From Saccharopolyspora erythraea NRRL 2338 (lineage in GTDB: Bacteria; Actinomycetota; Actinomycetes; Mycobacteriales; Pseudonocardiaceae), in NCBI RefSeq assembly GCF_000062885.1, contig NC_009142.1, positions 2,097,584-2,161,583 on the forward strand: a stretch of 64,000 bases of DNA. The letters are read 5' to 3'. The first letter of the stretch is position 1, and every line of letters begins with the position of its first letter. Below the pieces are notes generated by a model. The model searched no databases, was not told the DNA's origin, and worked only from the letters and a program-made list of their open reading frames with translations. Position numbers and translations under genes: made by a program. Positions 26,701 through 35,623 of this stretch are shown here, one piece after another.

Positions 26701-28041
26701 ATGACCTCGAGCGAGCAGGCGGGCACCCGTGACCGCGCCTCCCGCAAGCTGATGATCGCCGCGCTGATCGCGTCGTCCATCGAGTGGTACGACTTCTTCA
26801 TCTACGCCACCGCCGCCGCACTGGTCTTCGGGCCGCTGTTCTTCCCCGACTCGACGCCGCTGATCGGCATCCTGCTCTCCTTCGCCACCTTCTGGGCGGG
26901 CTTCGTGTCCCGGCCGCTGGGCGGGCTGGTCTTCGGCCACCTCGGCGACCGCATCGGCCGCAAGCCCGCGGTCGTGACGTGCCTGGTCATGATGGGCGGG
27001 GCGACCTTCCTGATCGGCGTCCTGCCCGGCGCGGCCACCATCGGCGTGCTCGCGCCCGTGCTGCTGGTGACGCTGCGGTTCCTGCAGGGCATCGCCGTCG
27101 GCGGGCAGTGGGGCGGCATCATCCTGCTGCTCACCGAGAACTCCGCGGGCTCGCGCCGCGGCCGGGCGGGCACCTTCGGCCAGATGGGCGTCCCGCTCGG
27201 CGTGATCCTCGGCAACGCGGCGTTCCTGCTGGTCGGCGCGACCCTCCCGCACGAGGCGTTCCTGTCGTGGGGCTGGCGGATCCCGTTCCTGGCCAGCGCG
27301 GCGCTTGCGCCGGTGGTGCTGTTCATCCAGCTCAAGGTCGAGGACACCCCGGTGTTCCAGGAGCTCAAGCAGCGCAAGCAGCAGGAGGCCGCGCGGGTCG
27401 AGCAGGCGCCGCTGATGGAGGTCCTGCGCTCCCACAAGCGGACCGTGCTCCTGGGTGCGGGGCTGCTGTTCGCCACCAACGCGGTGTTCTACATCAGCAT
27501 CTCGGGCCTGCTGGCCTACGCGACCACCGAGCTGGGCATGGACCGAAACGCGTTGCTGCTGCTGGCGCTGGGATCCTCCGCGGTCGGCGTCGCGACGATC
27601 TTCCTCAGCGGCGCGCTGTCGGACCGGTGGGGCAGGCGGCCGCTGATCTTCGCAGGCGCGGCGCTGCTGCTGGTCTGGGCTTTCCCGTTCTTCTGGCTGG
27701 TCGACACCGCGACCTTGCTCGGCGTCGCCGTCGCCACGACCGTGGGCAGCGTCGGGTCGAGCCTGACCTACGGCCCGCTGGCGGCCTACCTCAGCGAGCT
27801 GTTCGAGCCGCGCGTCCGCTACTCGGGCGCGTCGCTGGCCTACCAGCTCGCCGCGATCCTCGTCAGCGGCGGCACGCCGTTCATCATGACCGCGCTGCTG
27901 GCCGCGACGGGGACCTCGGCGTCGGTGGCGGCGTTCCTGTTCGCCATGGCGCTGGTGACCCTGCTGTCGGCGTGGGGGCTGCGCGAGACGCGGCCCACCG
28001 CGGCGGCCGACCCGGCGGCTGCCCAGGTCGCGCAGGCGTAG
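26701..28041 (+). CDS. MFS transporter, metabolite:H+ symporter (MHS) family
   Basis: This 446-aa protein has 12 predicted helices. The opening IAALIASSIEWYDFFIYATAAALVFGPLFFP is the MHS signature, as in ProP, ShiA and KgtP. The loop 2-3 motif GHLGDRIGRKPAVV and its echo ALSDRWGRRPLIF are both present. Substrates of the family are small carboxylates, shikimate, alpha-ketoglutarate, proline or betaine; which one cannot be read. GAGGAG precedes the ATG. Confidence 0.92.
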   Translation: MTSSEQAGTRDRASRKLMIAALIASSIEWYDFFIYATAAALVFGPLFFPDSTPLIGILLSFATFWAGFVSRPLGGLVFGHLGDRIGRKPAVVTCLVMMGGATFLIGVLPGAATIGVLAPVLLVTLRFLQGIAVGGQWGGIILLLTENSAGSRRGRAGTFGQMGVPLGVILGNAAFLLVGATLPHEAFLSWGWRIPFLASAALAPVVLFIQLKVEDTPVFQELKQRKQQEAARVEQAPLMEVLRSHKRTVLLGAGLLFATNAVFYISISGLLAYATTELGMDRNALLLLALGSSAVGVATIFLSGALSDRWGRRPLIFAGAALLLVWAFPFFWLVDTATLLGVAVATTVGSVGSSLTYGPLAAYLSELFEPRVRYSGASLAYQLAAILVSGGTPFIMTALLAATGTSASVAAFLFAMALVTLLSAWGLRETRPTAAADPAAAQVAQA

Positions 28042-28050
28042 CGCTCAGCC

Positions 28051-28105
28051 GGTACGAGAACGGGGGCGGTGCGGATCACTCCGCACCGCCCCGTCCTCGT
28101 ACGCC
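28051..28105. terminator. Bidirectional terminator between convergent genes
   Basis: A core stem GGGCGGTGCGGA/TCCGCACCGCCC with TCAC loop is extended outward (GGTACGAG.../...CTCGTACGCC) to about 25 pairs with a few mismatches. It fills the space between the transporter stop (28041) and the alcohol dehydrogenase stop (28108) and can serve both. Confidence 0.8.
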
Positions 28106-28107
28106 GG

Positions 28108-29196
28108 TCACTCGAACACGATCACGCTCCGGGCGCCGTGCCCGGCCTTCATCTGCGCGAAGGACTCACCGATGTCGTCCAGCGCGATCCGCTGCGACAC
28201 CAGCGAGTCCAGGTCCAGCGTCCCGTCCCGGTAGTGCTGGAGCAGCACCGGGACGTCGACCCGCGGGTCGGTGCTGCCGTACATGCAGCCCCGCAGCGTG
28301 CGGGCGAAGTGGCCGATCTCCAGCGCGTTGAAGGTCACCTCGTCGGAGACCGCGCCCAGCCCGACGATCGTGGCCTGCCCGCCGCGCCGGGTCGCCGACC
28401 AAGCGCCCCGGATGGTCTCGGCCCGGCCCACGCACTCGAAGGCGTGGTCGGCGCCGCGGCCCTCGGTGAGCTTGCGGATCCGCTTGCTCAGGTCGGCCGA
28501 CGGCTCCAGCGCGTGGGTGGCGCCGAGCCGCCGGGCAAGGTCGAACTTCTCCACCGCCGGGTCGACCGCGATGACCGGCCCTGCCCCGGCGATCCGCGCG
28601 GCCTGCACCGCGCACAGCCCGATGCCGCCGAGCCCGAAGACGACCACGCTCTCACCGGGACGCACGCGCGCGGCGTTGAACACCGCTCCGGCGCCCGTCA
28701 GCACCGCGCACCCGAGCAGCGCCGCCTGCTCCAGCGGCACGTCCTCCGGCAGCGGGATGCAGGCGTTGGCGCCGACCAGCGTCTCGGTGGCGAAGGCCGC
28801 GGTGCCCAGGCCCGGGTACACCGGGGTGGTGTCGGCGAGCGCGCCGTAGGGCTGGCCCATCGCGTCGCTCGCGCGCGGGCAGAGGTAAGGCTGGTCGTGC
28901 GTGCAGAACCAGCATTCCCGGCACGGCGGAGTCCAGTTGAGCACCACCGGGTCGCCGGGGCGCAGCCCCTCGACGCCCTCGCCGACCTCGACCACCCGGC
29001 CCGCGCCCTCGTGGCCCAGCACCACCGGCGCCGGGTGCGCCAGCACGCCGGTCGCCAGCGACAGGTCGGAGTGGCACACCCCCGTCGCGGCCAGCTTCAC
29101 CCGGACCCGGCCGGGTCCGGGTGCGGGCAGCTCGACGTCCTCCACCCGCAGCTCGCCGCCGATCTCCCGCAGCACCGCTGCCTGTGCGGCTGTCAT
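28108..29196 (-). CDS. Zinc-dependent alcohol dehydrogenase (class III-like MDR)
   Basis: This 362-aa medium-chain dehydrogenase binds catalytic zinc through GVCHSDL and GHEGAG. Its structural-zinc loop is CRECWFCTHDQPYLC. The cofactor site is VVVFGLGGIGLCAVQAA, and IAVDPAVEK gives the acidic residue favouring NAD+. The class III-like subgroup includes aryl-alcohol and mycothiol-linked enzymes; the substrate is unknown. ATG 29196 sits 8 nt from GGAGAG; a TTG one codon earlier is less likely. It follows the LLM oxidoreductase gene on the same strand (74-nt gap), possibly one transcript. Confidence 0.92.
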   Translation of the reverse strand: MTAAQAAVLREIGGELRVEDVELPAPGPGRVRVKLAATGVCHSDLSLATGVLAHPAPVVLGHEGAGRVVEVGEGVEGLRPGDPVVLNWTPPCRECWFCTHDQPYLCPRASDAMGQPYGALADTTPVYPGLGTAAFATETLVGANACIPLPEDVPLEQAALLGCAVLTGAGAVFNAARVRPGESVVVFGLGGIGLCAVQAARIAGAGPVIAVDPAVEKFDLARRLGATHALEPSADLSKRIRKLTEGRGADHAFECVGRAETIRGAWSATRRGGQATIVGLGAVSDEVTFNALEIGHFARTLRGCMYGSTDPRVDVPVLLQHYRDGTLDLDSLVSQRIALDDIGESFAQMKAGHGARSVIVFE

Positions 29197-29270
29197 CAAT
29201 GCTCTCCTTCGGTAGGGAGTGCCCCGACGGCGGGCCGCCGCGCGCCGGACAGGGGCTGGGACGCGGTGGG

Positions 29271-30317
29271 TCAGAGCTCGTCGGCGAGCCGGCGGACGCG
29301 TTCGATGAGGTTGGTGCGGCCCTGCGCGGTGCCGGCCAGCGGGGTGACGTTGAGGGTCGTCACGCCGGACTCCCGCAGTGCGGCCAGCCGCTCCTTGACG
29401 TGGCCCTCAGGGCCGATCAGCGAGGTCTTGACCAGCAGCTCCTTCGGCACCGCCGCGGCGGCCTCGTCCTTCTTGCCCGCCAGGTAGAGGTCCTGGATCT
29501 CCTCGGCCTCGGCCTCGTAGCCGTAGCGCCGGGCCAGGTCGTTGTAGAAGTTGCGGCCCTTGGCGCCCATGCCCCCGATGTAGAGCGCGAGCATCGGGCG
29601 CATGCCGTCGAGGTAGTCGTCCAGGCCCTCGCCGATGGCCAGGGGCGCCTGCGCCACGACGTCGAGATCGGGCAGGGACGCGTCGCGCTTGGCCTTGCCC
29701 GCCGACAGCGAGTCGCCCCAGACCTCGCCCGCCTTCTCCGGCACGTAGAAGATCGGCTCCCACGCCTCGGCGATCTCGGCGACCATCGCGACGTTCTTCG
29801 GGCCGATCGCGGCGATCATGATCGGGATCCGCTCCCGCACCGGGTGGTTGATCAGCTTCAGCGGCTTGCCCAGGCCGGTGCCCTGGCCCTCGGGCAGCGG
29901 GATCTGGAAGTGCTTGCCCTCGTGCACCACCTTCTCCCGCCGCCACACCTGGCGGCAGATGTCGACGATCTCGCGGGTGCGCCCCAGCGGCGCGTGGTAG
30001 GGCACGCCGTGGAAGCCCTCGATGACCTGCGGCCCGGACGCGCCGATGCCGAGGGTGAAGCGGCCCCCGGAGACGTAGTCCATCCCGGCGGCGGTCATCG
30101 CCGTCAGGGTGGGTGTGCGGGTGTAGATCTGCAGGATCCCGGAGGCGATCTCCAGCCGCTCGGTGCGGGCGGCGATGAAGCCCATCTGGCTCACCGCGTC
30201 GAAGGAGTACGCCTCAGGGACGTAGACGATGTCCAGCCCGGCCTTCTCGTAGCCGGCGAGCTCGTCGACGGTCTCCCTGAACCCACCGCTGTAGTTGAGC
30301 GGCATACCGATGCGCAT
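29271..30317 (-). CDS. LLM-class F420-dependent oxidoreductase
   Basis: This 348-aa TIM-barrel protein of the luciferase-like superfamily has MRIGMPLNYSGGFRETVDEL at the start, GLDIVYVPEAYSFDA, RTERLEIASGILQIYTRTP, GRFTLGIGASGPQVIEG and FHGVPY. These are typical of actinobacterial F420-dependent reductases with probable F420-6His-Gly contacts. Substrate unknown. GGAGAGG precedes the ATG at 30317. It is the first gene of a likely two-gene unit with the alcohol dehydrogenase. Confidence 0.9.
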   Translation of the reverse strand: MRIGMPLNYSGGFRETVDELAGYEKAGLDIVYVPEAYSFDAVSQMGFIAARTERLEIASGILQIYTRTPTLTAMTAAGMDYVSGGRFTLGIGASGPQVIEGFHGVPYHAPLGRTREIVDICRQVWRREKVVHEGKHFQIPLPEGQGTGLGKPLKLINHPVRERIPIMIAAIGPKNVAMVAEIAEAWEPIFYVPEKAGEVWGDSLSAGKAKRDASLPDLDVVAQAPLAIGEGLDDYLDGMRPMLALYIGGMGAKGRNFYNDLARRYGYEAEAEEIQDLYLAGKKDEAAAAVPKELLVKTSLIGPEGHVKERLAALRESGVTTLNVTPLAGTAQGRTNLIERVRRLADEL

Positions 30318-30612
30318 GGTGGTCCTCTCCGTTGCGGCCCGCGGCGACGCGTTCCGGCTCCGCCGCCGAGGTGCCCAGAGGTTACCGCCGGGTAGACGGG
30401 TTCCGGGAGTCCCCGCGCGCCTCCGTCGCGCCCCTCTTCGGTGTGAAGCCCGGGGTGAACGCGGACACGTGTCCGGGAGTCCGGGAGAACCGATCCGGAA
30501 TAATGGGACACATGTACCTATCGATGCCTTGCTCCCGGCCCGTCACCTGCTGTGCGCGCACGAACGCGGTGCGTCGCGTTTGCCCAGGTGCCGCATCGGG
30601 AACGGGTATCGG

Positions 30613-31590
30613 ATGAGGCTGGGACTGCTGGACGTCGGATCGGCCGCCGCGCACCTGGAGGTGGTCGACCTCGACAGGAGCCGGCTTCCGCGCGCGTCCT
30701 GGAGCCACAAGGCGCGGACCCGGCTCGCCGAGAACACCGCACCTGATGGGGTGGTCACCGCCCGCGGCTTCGAGCAGGCCGAGTGCGCCGTTCGTGAGTG
30801 CGTCCGGGCAGCGCGGGCCGAGGTGCCGGACGTGCTGGTCGCCTACGGCACTTCCGCGGTGCGCGACGCGGTCAACGGCGTCGAGCTGAGGAAGCGCCTC
30901 GGAGACGTGGCGGGCGTGCGGATCGGCGTGCTCACCCCGCGCGACGAGGCCGCCCTGACCTACCACGCCGCGTGGCGCTGGCACGGTCGTGCGGGCGCGA
31001 CGATGACCACCGTCGACATCGGCGGCGGCACCAGCGACGTCGCCACCGGGGACGGTCCCTACCCCGACGACGTGGTTTCGCTGCCGTTCGGCGCGGCGCG
31101 CCTGACCCGCCAGTACCTGCCCGACGACCCGCCGGGCCCGGAGCAGGTCGAGGAGCTGGTGTCGGCGATCCGCGGCGCCGTGCGGCGGTCGCTGCGCCAC
31201 CTGGCGGGCACCGAGCTCGGGCACCCGGTGGCGCTGTCGAAGGTGCTGCGCCAGCTCGCGGTGCTGACCGAGAGCTCCGGAGCCCGCGCCGTGCGCCACC
31301 CCGACCGGCTGGCGCGGGCGAGCCTGGAGAGCTGGATCCCGAAGCTGGCCTCGCTGAGCCAGGCCGAACGCGCCAAGCTGCCCGGCGTGTCGCGCACCCG
31401 CGCGCGACGCATCCTCGCCGGTGCCGTCGTCGCCGAGGTCATCCTCGACGCGATCGGGATCGAGCAGCTCGAGATCTGCCCATGGGGACTGCGCGAAGGC
31501 ATGGTCTTCCGCTTCGCCGAGGCGTGCGAGCGGGCGGGCGGGGTCTCCGGAGAGGCGCTGCACGCGGCGTCGGCGGAGATCTTCACCTGA
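30613..31590 (+). CDS. Ppx/GppA-family exopolyphosphatase/pppGpp phosphatase
   Basis: This 325-aa ASKHA-fold phosphatase has the first phosphate motif MRLGLLDVGSAAAHLEVVDL, followed by VAYGTSAVRDAVNG, GVLTPRDEAALTYHAA and the second phosphate loop MTTVDIGGGTSDVATGDG. The GTSAVRDA and DIGGGT motifs are diagnostic. It should hydrolyse polyphosphate or pppGpp. ATG 30613 is chosen because homology starts there; the open frame runs further upstream without a better start. No polyphosphate kinase gene is near. Confidence 0.88.
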   Translation: MRLGLLDVGSAAAHLEVVDLDRSRLPRASWSHKARTRLAENTAPDGVVTARGFEQAECAVRECVRAARAEVPDVLVAYGTSAVRDAVNGVELRKRLGDVAGVRIGVLTPRDEAALTYHAAWRWHGRAGATMTTVDIGGGTSDVATGDGPYPDDVVSLPFGAARLTRQYLPDDPPGPEQVEELVSAIRGAVRRSLRHLAGTELGHPVALSKVLRQLAVLTESSGARAVRHPDRLARASLESWIPKLASLSQAERAKLPGVSRTRARRILAGAVVAEVILDAIGIEQLEICPWGLREGMVFRFAEACERAGGVSGEALHAASAEIFT

Positions 31591-31727
31591 GATCCCGAGC
31601 GGCTGACGGCGCTTCAAAGCTCCTTCGGCGCGCACCGCGCACCGGGTACCGGTGAGGACCGGCGCAAGATCCCCGGAACAAGTAGCGTCGGAAGCGTCAA
31701 CCGCCGTCTAGTCAGGAAGGTCGCGAC

Positions 31728-32126
31728 GTGGCCGTTCTGGTGCACATCCTGATCACCATGGTCGCGGTGTGGCTGACCACGCTGCTGCCCGGGATCACGC
31801 TCGGCGGGCGGGACACCCCGGCGCAGATCCTCACGGTGCTCGCGGTGGCGGTCGTGTTCGGGCTGGTCAACGTGGTGCTCAAGCCGATCGCCAAGACGCT
31901 GGGCTGCCTGCTCTACGTGCTGACGCTGGGCCTGTTCGGACTCGTGGTCAACGCGTTGCTGCTCTGGCTGACCAGCTACCTGGCGGGCGAGCTCGGCCTG
32001 CCGTTCCACGTCGACGGCTTCTGGCCGGCGTTCTGGGGCGCGTTGATCATCACGATCGTCAGCAGCGCGCTGCACGGCGTCGTCCGGCGGACGCGCACAC
32101 CCGGGGAGGAGCGGCCGAGGGCCTGA
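31728..32126 (+). CDS. Phage holin family 4-like membrane protein
   Basis: This 132-aa protein has four hydrophobic helices (about 5-25, 33-55, 60-82, 98-118), with KPIAKTLGCLLYVLTLGLFGLVVNALLLW in the middle. That block is the hallmark of the widespread actinobacterial holin-4-superfamily proteins. Most chromosomal members are not in prophages, and no phage genes are near, so a lytic role is unlikely. GTG start with AGGAAGG upstream. Confidence 0.85.
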   Translation: MAVLVHILITMVAVWLTTLLPGITLGGRDTPAQILTVLAVAVVFGLVNVVLKPIAKTLGCLLYVLTLGLFGLVVNALLLWLTSYLAGELGLPFHVDGFWPAFWGALIITIVSSALHGVVRRTRTPGEERPRA

Positions 32127-32339
32127 GCGGCGCTCGGGACTCGCCCGGCGTGGTGCGCGGGGGTGGTCCAAGCGGCTGACGCTGCTTCAAATGCCGAAGA
32201 GGGCCTGATCGCGACCACTCCCGCGGCCGGAAGCGGCCGGCCGGAGCGGCCGTTGGAGTGGTCCGCCGGCGCGGGCGCGGACGCCGCGGTGATCGGCCGA
32301 CTATCCTCCACGTGCTCGAAACCAGTCGTCGGAGTCGGG

Positions 32340-33095
32340 ATGCGCTGCACTTTCCGGGAGTTCCAGGCCCTCGCCGGCTCGGGCGTCACGCGCGCCGGTG
32401 CCTCGGAGGCCGTCGCGTTCCTGACCGGCAGGCCGGGCTCCGGACCGCCGAGCATGCCCTACCGGCTCGAGGCCCGCTGGCAGGACGTGCTGACCGCGCT
32501 GGCGGGCGGTTCGGTGTACGGGTTCCTGCGGATCATCGACCCCGGCGCGGACGAGACGCGCGTGCTGGTGGCCGTCGAGCGCGGCACCGCCGTGCGGATC
32601 GTGGTGCGCGGCGAGGAGGTGGCGGCCGACCAGGTCCGCCCCGACGCGCCGTGGCCTGCGCTGACGGGCGCGCTGCCGGAGGCGCAGGCGGCCGAGGGCA
32701 GCGAGGTCACGCTGCCGAGCCGGATCCTGGCCGAGGCGCGTGCCGAAGCCGCCGGGCGCGGTGACGACCAGGTCGACTGGCTGGCCTACGAGCTCCGCCT
32801 GCGCGAGGTCCCGCCGGACGACGCCAGGGCGGTGGGAGCGCTGCTGCGCCAGTCCGACCAGGTGACCGCGCGGATCGGGATCGCGCTGTGCCGGTCCGAC
32901 GGCACGCTGCTGCGCGCGCCGTCGGAGATCGAGGTGCTGCACTCGCCGACCGGCCGGGTCGCCGTGGTCCCGGAGGTCCCCGACGACACCTACGCGATGG
33001 TCACCCCCGCGAGCAGCTTCGCCCTGGGAAGGGCGTTGCAGCACTACACCGAGGTGCTGTGGGAGCAGGCGGAGGAAATCGACCGGCCGGCCTGA
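32340..33095 (+). CDS. EspG-like ESX secretion-associated protein
   Basis: About 251 aa. TALAGGSVYGFLRIIDPG...RVLVAVERGTAVRIVVRGEEV, then LPEAQAAEGSEVTLPSRIL and a late VPPDDARAVGALLRQSD...GRVAVVPEVPDDTYAMVTPA follow the layout of EspG proteins. EspG chaperones PE/PPE-type substrates for type VII secretion in the cytosol. No ESX, PE or PPE gene lies in the window, so it is an orphan here. ATG 32340 is an estimate; the frame stays open upstream to 32163. Confidence 0.7.
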   Translation: MRCTFREFQALAGSGVTRAGASEAVAFLTGRPGSGPPSMPYRLEARWQDVLTALAGGSVYGFLRIIDPGADETRVLVAVERGTAVRIVVRGEEVAADQVRPDAPWPALTGALPEAQAAEGSEVTLPSRILAEARAEAAGRGDDQVDWLAYELRLREVPPDDARAVGALLRQSDQVTARIGIALCRSDGTLLRAPSEIEVLHSPTGRVAVVPEVPDDTYAMVTPASSFALGRALQHYTEVLWEQAEEIDRPA

Positions 33096-33170
33096 GAAGC
33101 TGTCTTCGAACTCAGCTCGCGTGGCGGTTCCGGTGGCGGAACCCAGGCGCTCTCTGGCTCCGGACGGAAC

Positions 33171-34379
33171 CTACGCCGCGTCCAGCGACCGCCGCGTGCG
33201 CTCGGCGATGTCGGACCCGATCAGCAGCGACGCGGTGGCCGCGGGGGACGGGGCGTTGAGCACGTGCACCCAGTGCCGGTCCTCGACCACCAGGAAGTCG
33301 TCGACGAGGGTGCCGTCGGGCCGCACGGCCTGCGCGCGCACGCCCGCCTCGGCCCGGCGCAGGTCGCTGCCCTGCAGGTCGGGCAGCAGCCGCTGGGCCG
33401 CGCGCACGAACAGCGGCTTGAACGCCGACCGCGCGATCTCACCCGCGCCGGTCCGCCAGTACTTCCTGGCCAGCGCCCGCAGTCCCGGATCGGTCGCCAG
33501 CCTGCGCAGGTGAGGCCCGGACCACGAGCGCCAGTCGTAGCCCTCGCGCGAGAGCGCGGGCACCGCGTTGGGGCCGACGTGCAGGCTGCCGTCGACCATC
33601 CGCGTGAGGTGCACGCCGAGGAACGGGAAGGCCGGGTCGGGCACCGGGTAGACCAGCGCGCGCACCAGGTCGCGGGCGGCACCGGTGGTCTCGAAGTACT
33701 CGCCTCGGAACGGCAGGACGCGCGCGGGCGGCTCGGCCCCGGCGAGCTCGGCGACGACGTCGCTGTGCAGGCCGGCGCAGTTGACCGCGCGCCGGCTGCG
33801 GATCTCACCGGTCGTGGTCGCCAGCACCAGTTCCGCCCCGTCGGTGCGGACCCCGACGAGCTCGGTGCCGCGGTGCAGCTCGACCCCGCTCTCGGTGAGC
33901 AGCCCGGCCAACCGCCGGGCGACCGCCCCGAAGTCGGTGATCCCGGCGTCGGGCACCAGAAGGGCCCGGATGCCGCGCACGCGCGGTTCCCGTTCACGCA
34001 GGGCGGCGGGGTCGAGCTCGGTGACCCGCACGCCGTTGGCGCTGCCCCGCCTGGCCAGCTCGGCCAGCCGCGGCAGCTCGTCGGCCGAGGTCGCCACGAC
34101 CACCTTCCCGGTCCGCTCGACGGGAATCCCGTGCTCGGCGCAGAAGGCGTACATCGCCTCGCCGCCCGCTCTGGCCAGGCGGGCCTTGCCGCTGCCAGGC
34201 GGGTAGTACAGTCCACTGTGGATCACGCCGGAGTTGTGGCCGGTCTGGTGCGCGCCCCAGGCCGGTTCCTTGTCGATCACCGCGATCCGCCGGTCGCGCC
34301 CGTCCCGCGCGAGCGCGTACGCGGTCGCCAGCCCGACGATGCCGCCGCCGATGATGGTCACGTCGTTGGTCGCCGTCAT
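33171..34379 (-). CDS. lhgO: L-2-hydroxyglutarate dehydrogenase/oxidase
   Basis: This 402-aa FAD-dependent DAO-family enzyme has the GxGxxG start DVTIIGGGIVGLATAYALA. The substrate and FAD motif AHQTGHNSGVIHSGLYYPPGS is typical of LhgO, as are VLPFRGEYFET, HLTRMVDGSLHVGPNAV and the C-terminal HVLNAPSPAATASLLIG. LhgO oxidises L-2-hydroxyglutarate to 2-oxoglutarate and passes electrons to the membrane. Of two in-frame ATGs, 34379 is chosen because GAGG lies 9 nt upstream; 34388 is the other. It is divergent from pepE. Confidence 0.92.
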   Translation of the reverse strand: MTATNDVTIIGGGIVGLATAYALARDGRDRRIAVIDKEPAWGAHQTGHNSGVIHSGLYYPPGSGKARLARAGGEAMYAFCAEHGIPVERTGKVVVATSADELPRLAELARRGSANGVRVTELDPAALREREPRVRGIRALLVPDAGITDFGAVARRLAGLLTESGVELHRGTELVGVRTDGAELVLATTTGEIRSRRAVNCAGLHSDVVAELAGAEPPARVLPFRGEYFETTGAARDLVRALVYPVPDPAFPFLGVHLTRMVDGSLHVGPNAVPALSREGYDWRSWSGPHLRRLATDPGLRALARKYWRTGAGEIARSAFKPLFVRAAQRLLPDLQGSDLRRAEAGVRAQAVRPDGTLVDDFLVVEDRHWVHVLNAPSPAATASLLIGSDIAERTRRSLDAA

Positions 34380-34492
34380 GGCCGCCATCCTCGCCGCCGC
34401 GACCGGCCGGTTCCAGTGCCGCCGCGGGCGCGTGGCGCGGGAGCGGGGATAGCTTGGAACCGACCGCCGGACTCTCGCGGAAGGGCGAGGAC

Positions 34493-35215
34493 GTGGAACT
34501 GCTGCTGCTCTCCAGCTCGACGACGCACACCAGCACCTTCCTCGGCTACGCGCTGGATGCGGTGGCGCGGTGGCTGGACGGCCGCGACCGGCTGGTCTTC
34601 GTGCCCTACGCCAAGCGGGAGCACGACGCCTACACCGATGTGGTCCGGGATGCGCTCCGCCCGCTCGGCGTCCGGGTGGAGGGCCTGCACCGGGCCGGCG
34701 ACCCCGTCGCGGCGGTGCGCGAGTCCGACGCCGTGTTCGTCGGCGGTGGCAACACCTTCCGCCTGCTCTCGGCCCTCTACGCGCACGACCTGGTGACGGC
34801 GCTGCGCGAGGCAGTCGGCGCTGGAACCCGCTACATGGGCTCCAGCGCCGGGACCAACATGGCCTGCCCGACGTTGCGGACCAGCAACGACATGCCGATC
34901 GTGCAGCCGCCGTCGTTCGACGCGCTCGGGCTGGTGCCCTTCCAGATCAACCCGCACTACATGGACCCGGACCCGGCGGGCACGCACATGGGGGAGACGC
35001 GCGAGGAACGCATCGCGGAGTTCCTGGAGGAGAACGACGTCCCGGTCCTCGGCGTGCGCGAGGGCGCGTGGGTGCGGGTGCGCGGCGAGCGCGCCGAGCT
35101 CGGCGGTGCCGCGGGCGCCCGCCTGTTCACCAGGGGAACCGGACCCCGCGAGCTGACCGCCGGCGCGGATCTCTCCCGCCTGATGGGCGAACGGCCGCGC
35201 TACGACGTCGGGTGA
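34493..35215 (+). CDS. pepE: Dipeptidase E (peptidase S51)
   Basis: This 240-aa serine peptidase specific for Asp-X dipeptides matches E. coli PepE in length. Visible motifs are the start MELLLLSSSTTHTSTFLGYA, FVGGGNTFRLL, the nucleophile loop GSSAGTNMACPTLRTSNDMP, and PFQINPHYMDPDP with the catalytic His. GTG 34493 has AGGGCGAGG upstream. Cytoplasmic. It is followed by a short CCGCGGG-CTA-CCCGCGG hairpin (35236-35252). Confidence 0.93.
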   Translation: MELLLLSSSTTHTSTFLGYALDAVARWLDGRDRLVFVPYAKREHDAYTDVVRDALRPLGVRVEGLHRAGDPVAAVRESDAVFVGGGNTFRLLSALYAHDLVTALREAVGAGTRYMGSSAGTNMACPTLRTSNDMPIVQPPSFDALGLVPFQINPHYMDPDPAGTHMGETREERIAEFLEENDVPVLGVREGAWVRVRGERAELGGAAGARLFTRGTGPRELTAGADLSRLMGERPRYDVG

Positions 35216-35623
35216 GCGACGGTTCCCCGTTCGCGCCGCGGGCTACCCGCGGTCAGACGACGCACCCGAAATAGGTAGTTCGGACCAAGGGGCTCACCCG
35301 AAAAGCCTTCAGGTGATCGGATAAGATCCTCCGAAGGGCACCATGATCACATTGTGCTAAGGTCCGAATCATCCTGCTGGGTGGTGCCGCAACAGCGGCG
35401 TTGAGGCGGGAACTGGTAGTGGTCCGGCTGCGAAACGAAGGTGCGACTCAATGGCCACGCCGACGGGCATCCCTCGTCCGAGGCGTCGGCGACCCGGCAG
35501 CTCACTCGCTCCGCACCGGGATCGCCCACGGACCCTTCCCGATGTGATACGCGGTCGTCCTCGCCCACCGCGAGTCAATCCCGGTCGGCATGCCCTCGGG
35601 CGGTTCAATAGTTCTGGAGCGCT
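35216..35623. promoter_or_regulatory. 408-bp leader region before the conservon
   Basis: No gene seen. It starts with a perfect 7-bp hairpin (35236-35242 with 35246-35252) that may end pepE transcription. Then follows a less GC-rich stretch containing an inverted pair TTCGGACC (around 35279-35286) and GGTCCGAA (around 35361-35368), and a TAAGAT near 35321 that could be a -10 box without a good -35. The conservon promoter probably lies here. Confidence 0.5.

Noticed and set aside
31728-32126. Prophage remnant suggested by a holin-like protein
   Set aside because: No other phage gene, integrase or att repeat nearby; this holin-4-type family is ordinary chromosomal in actinobacteria.
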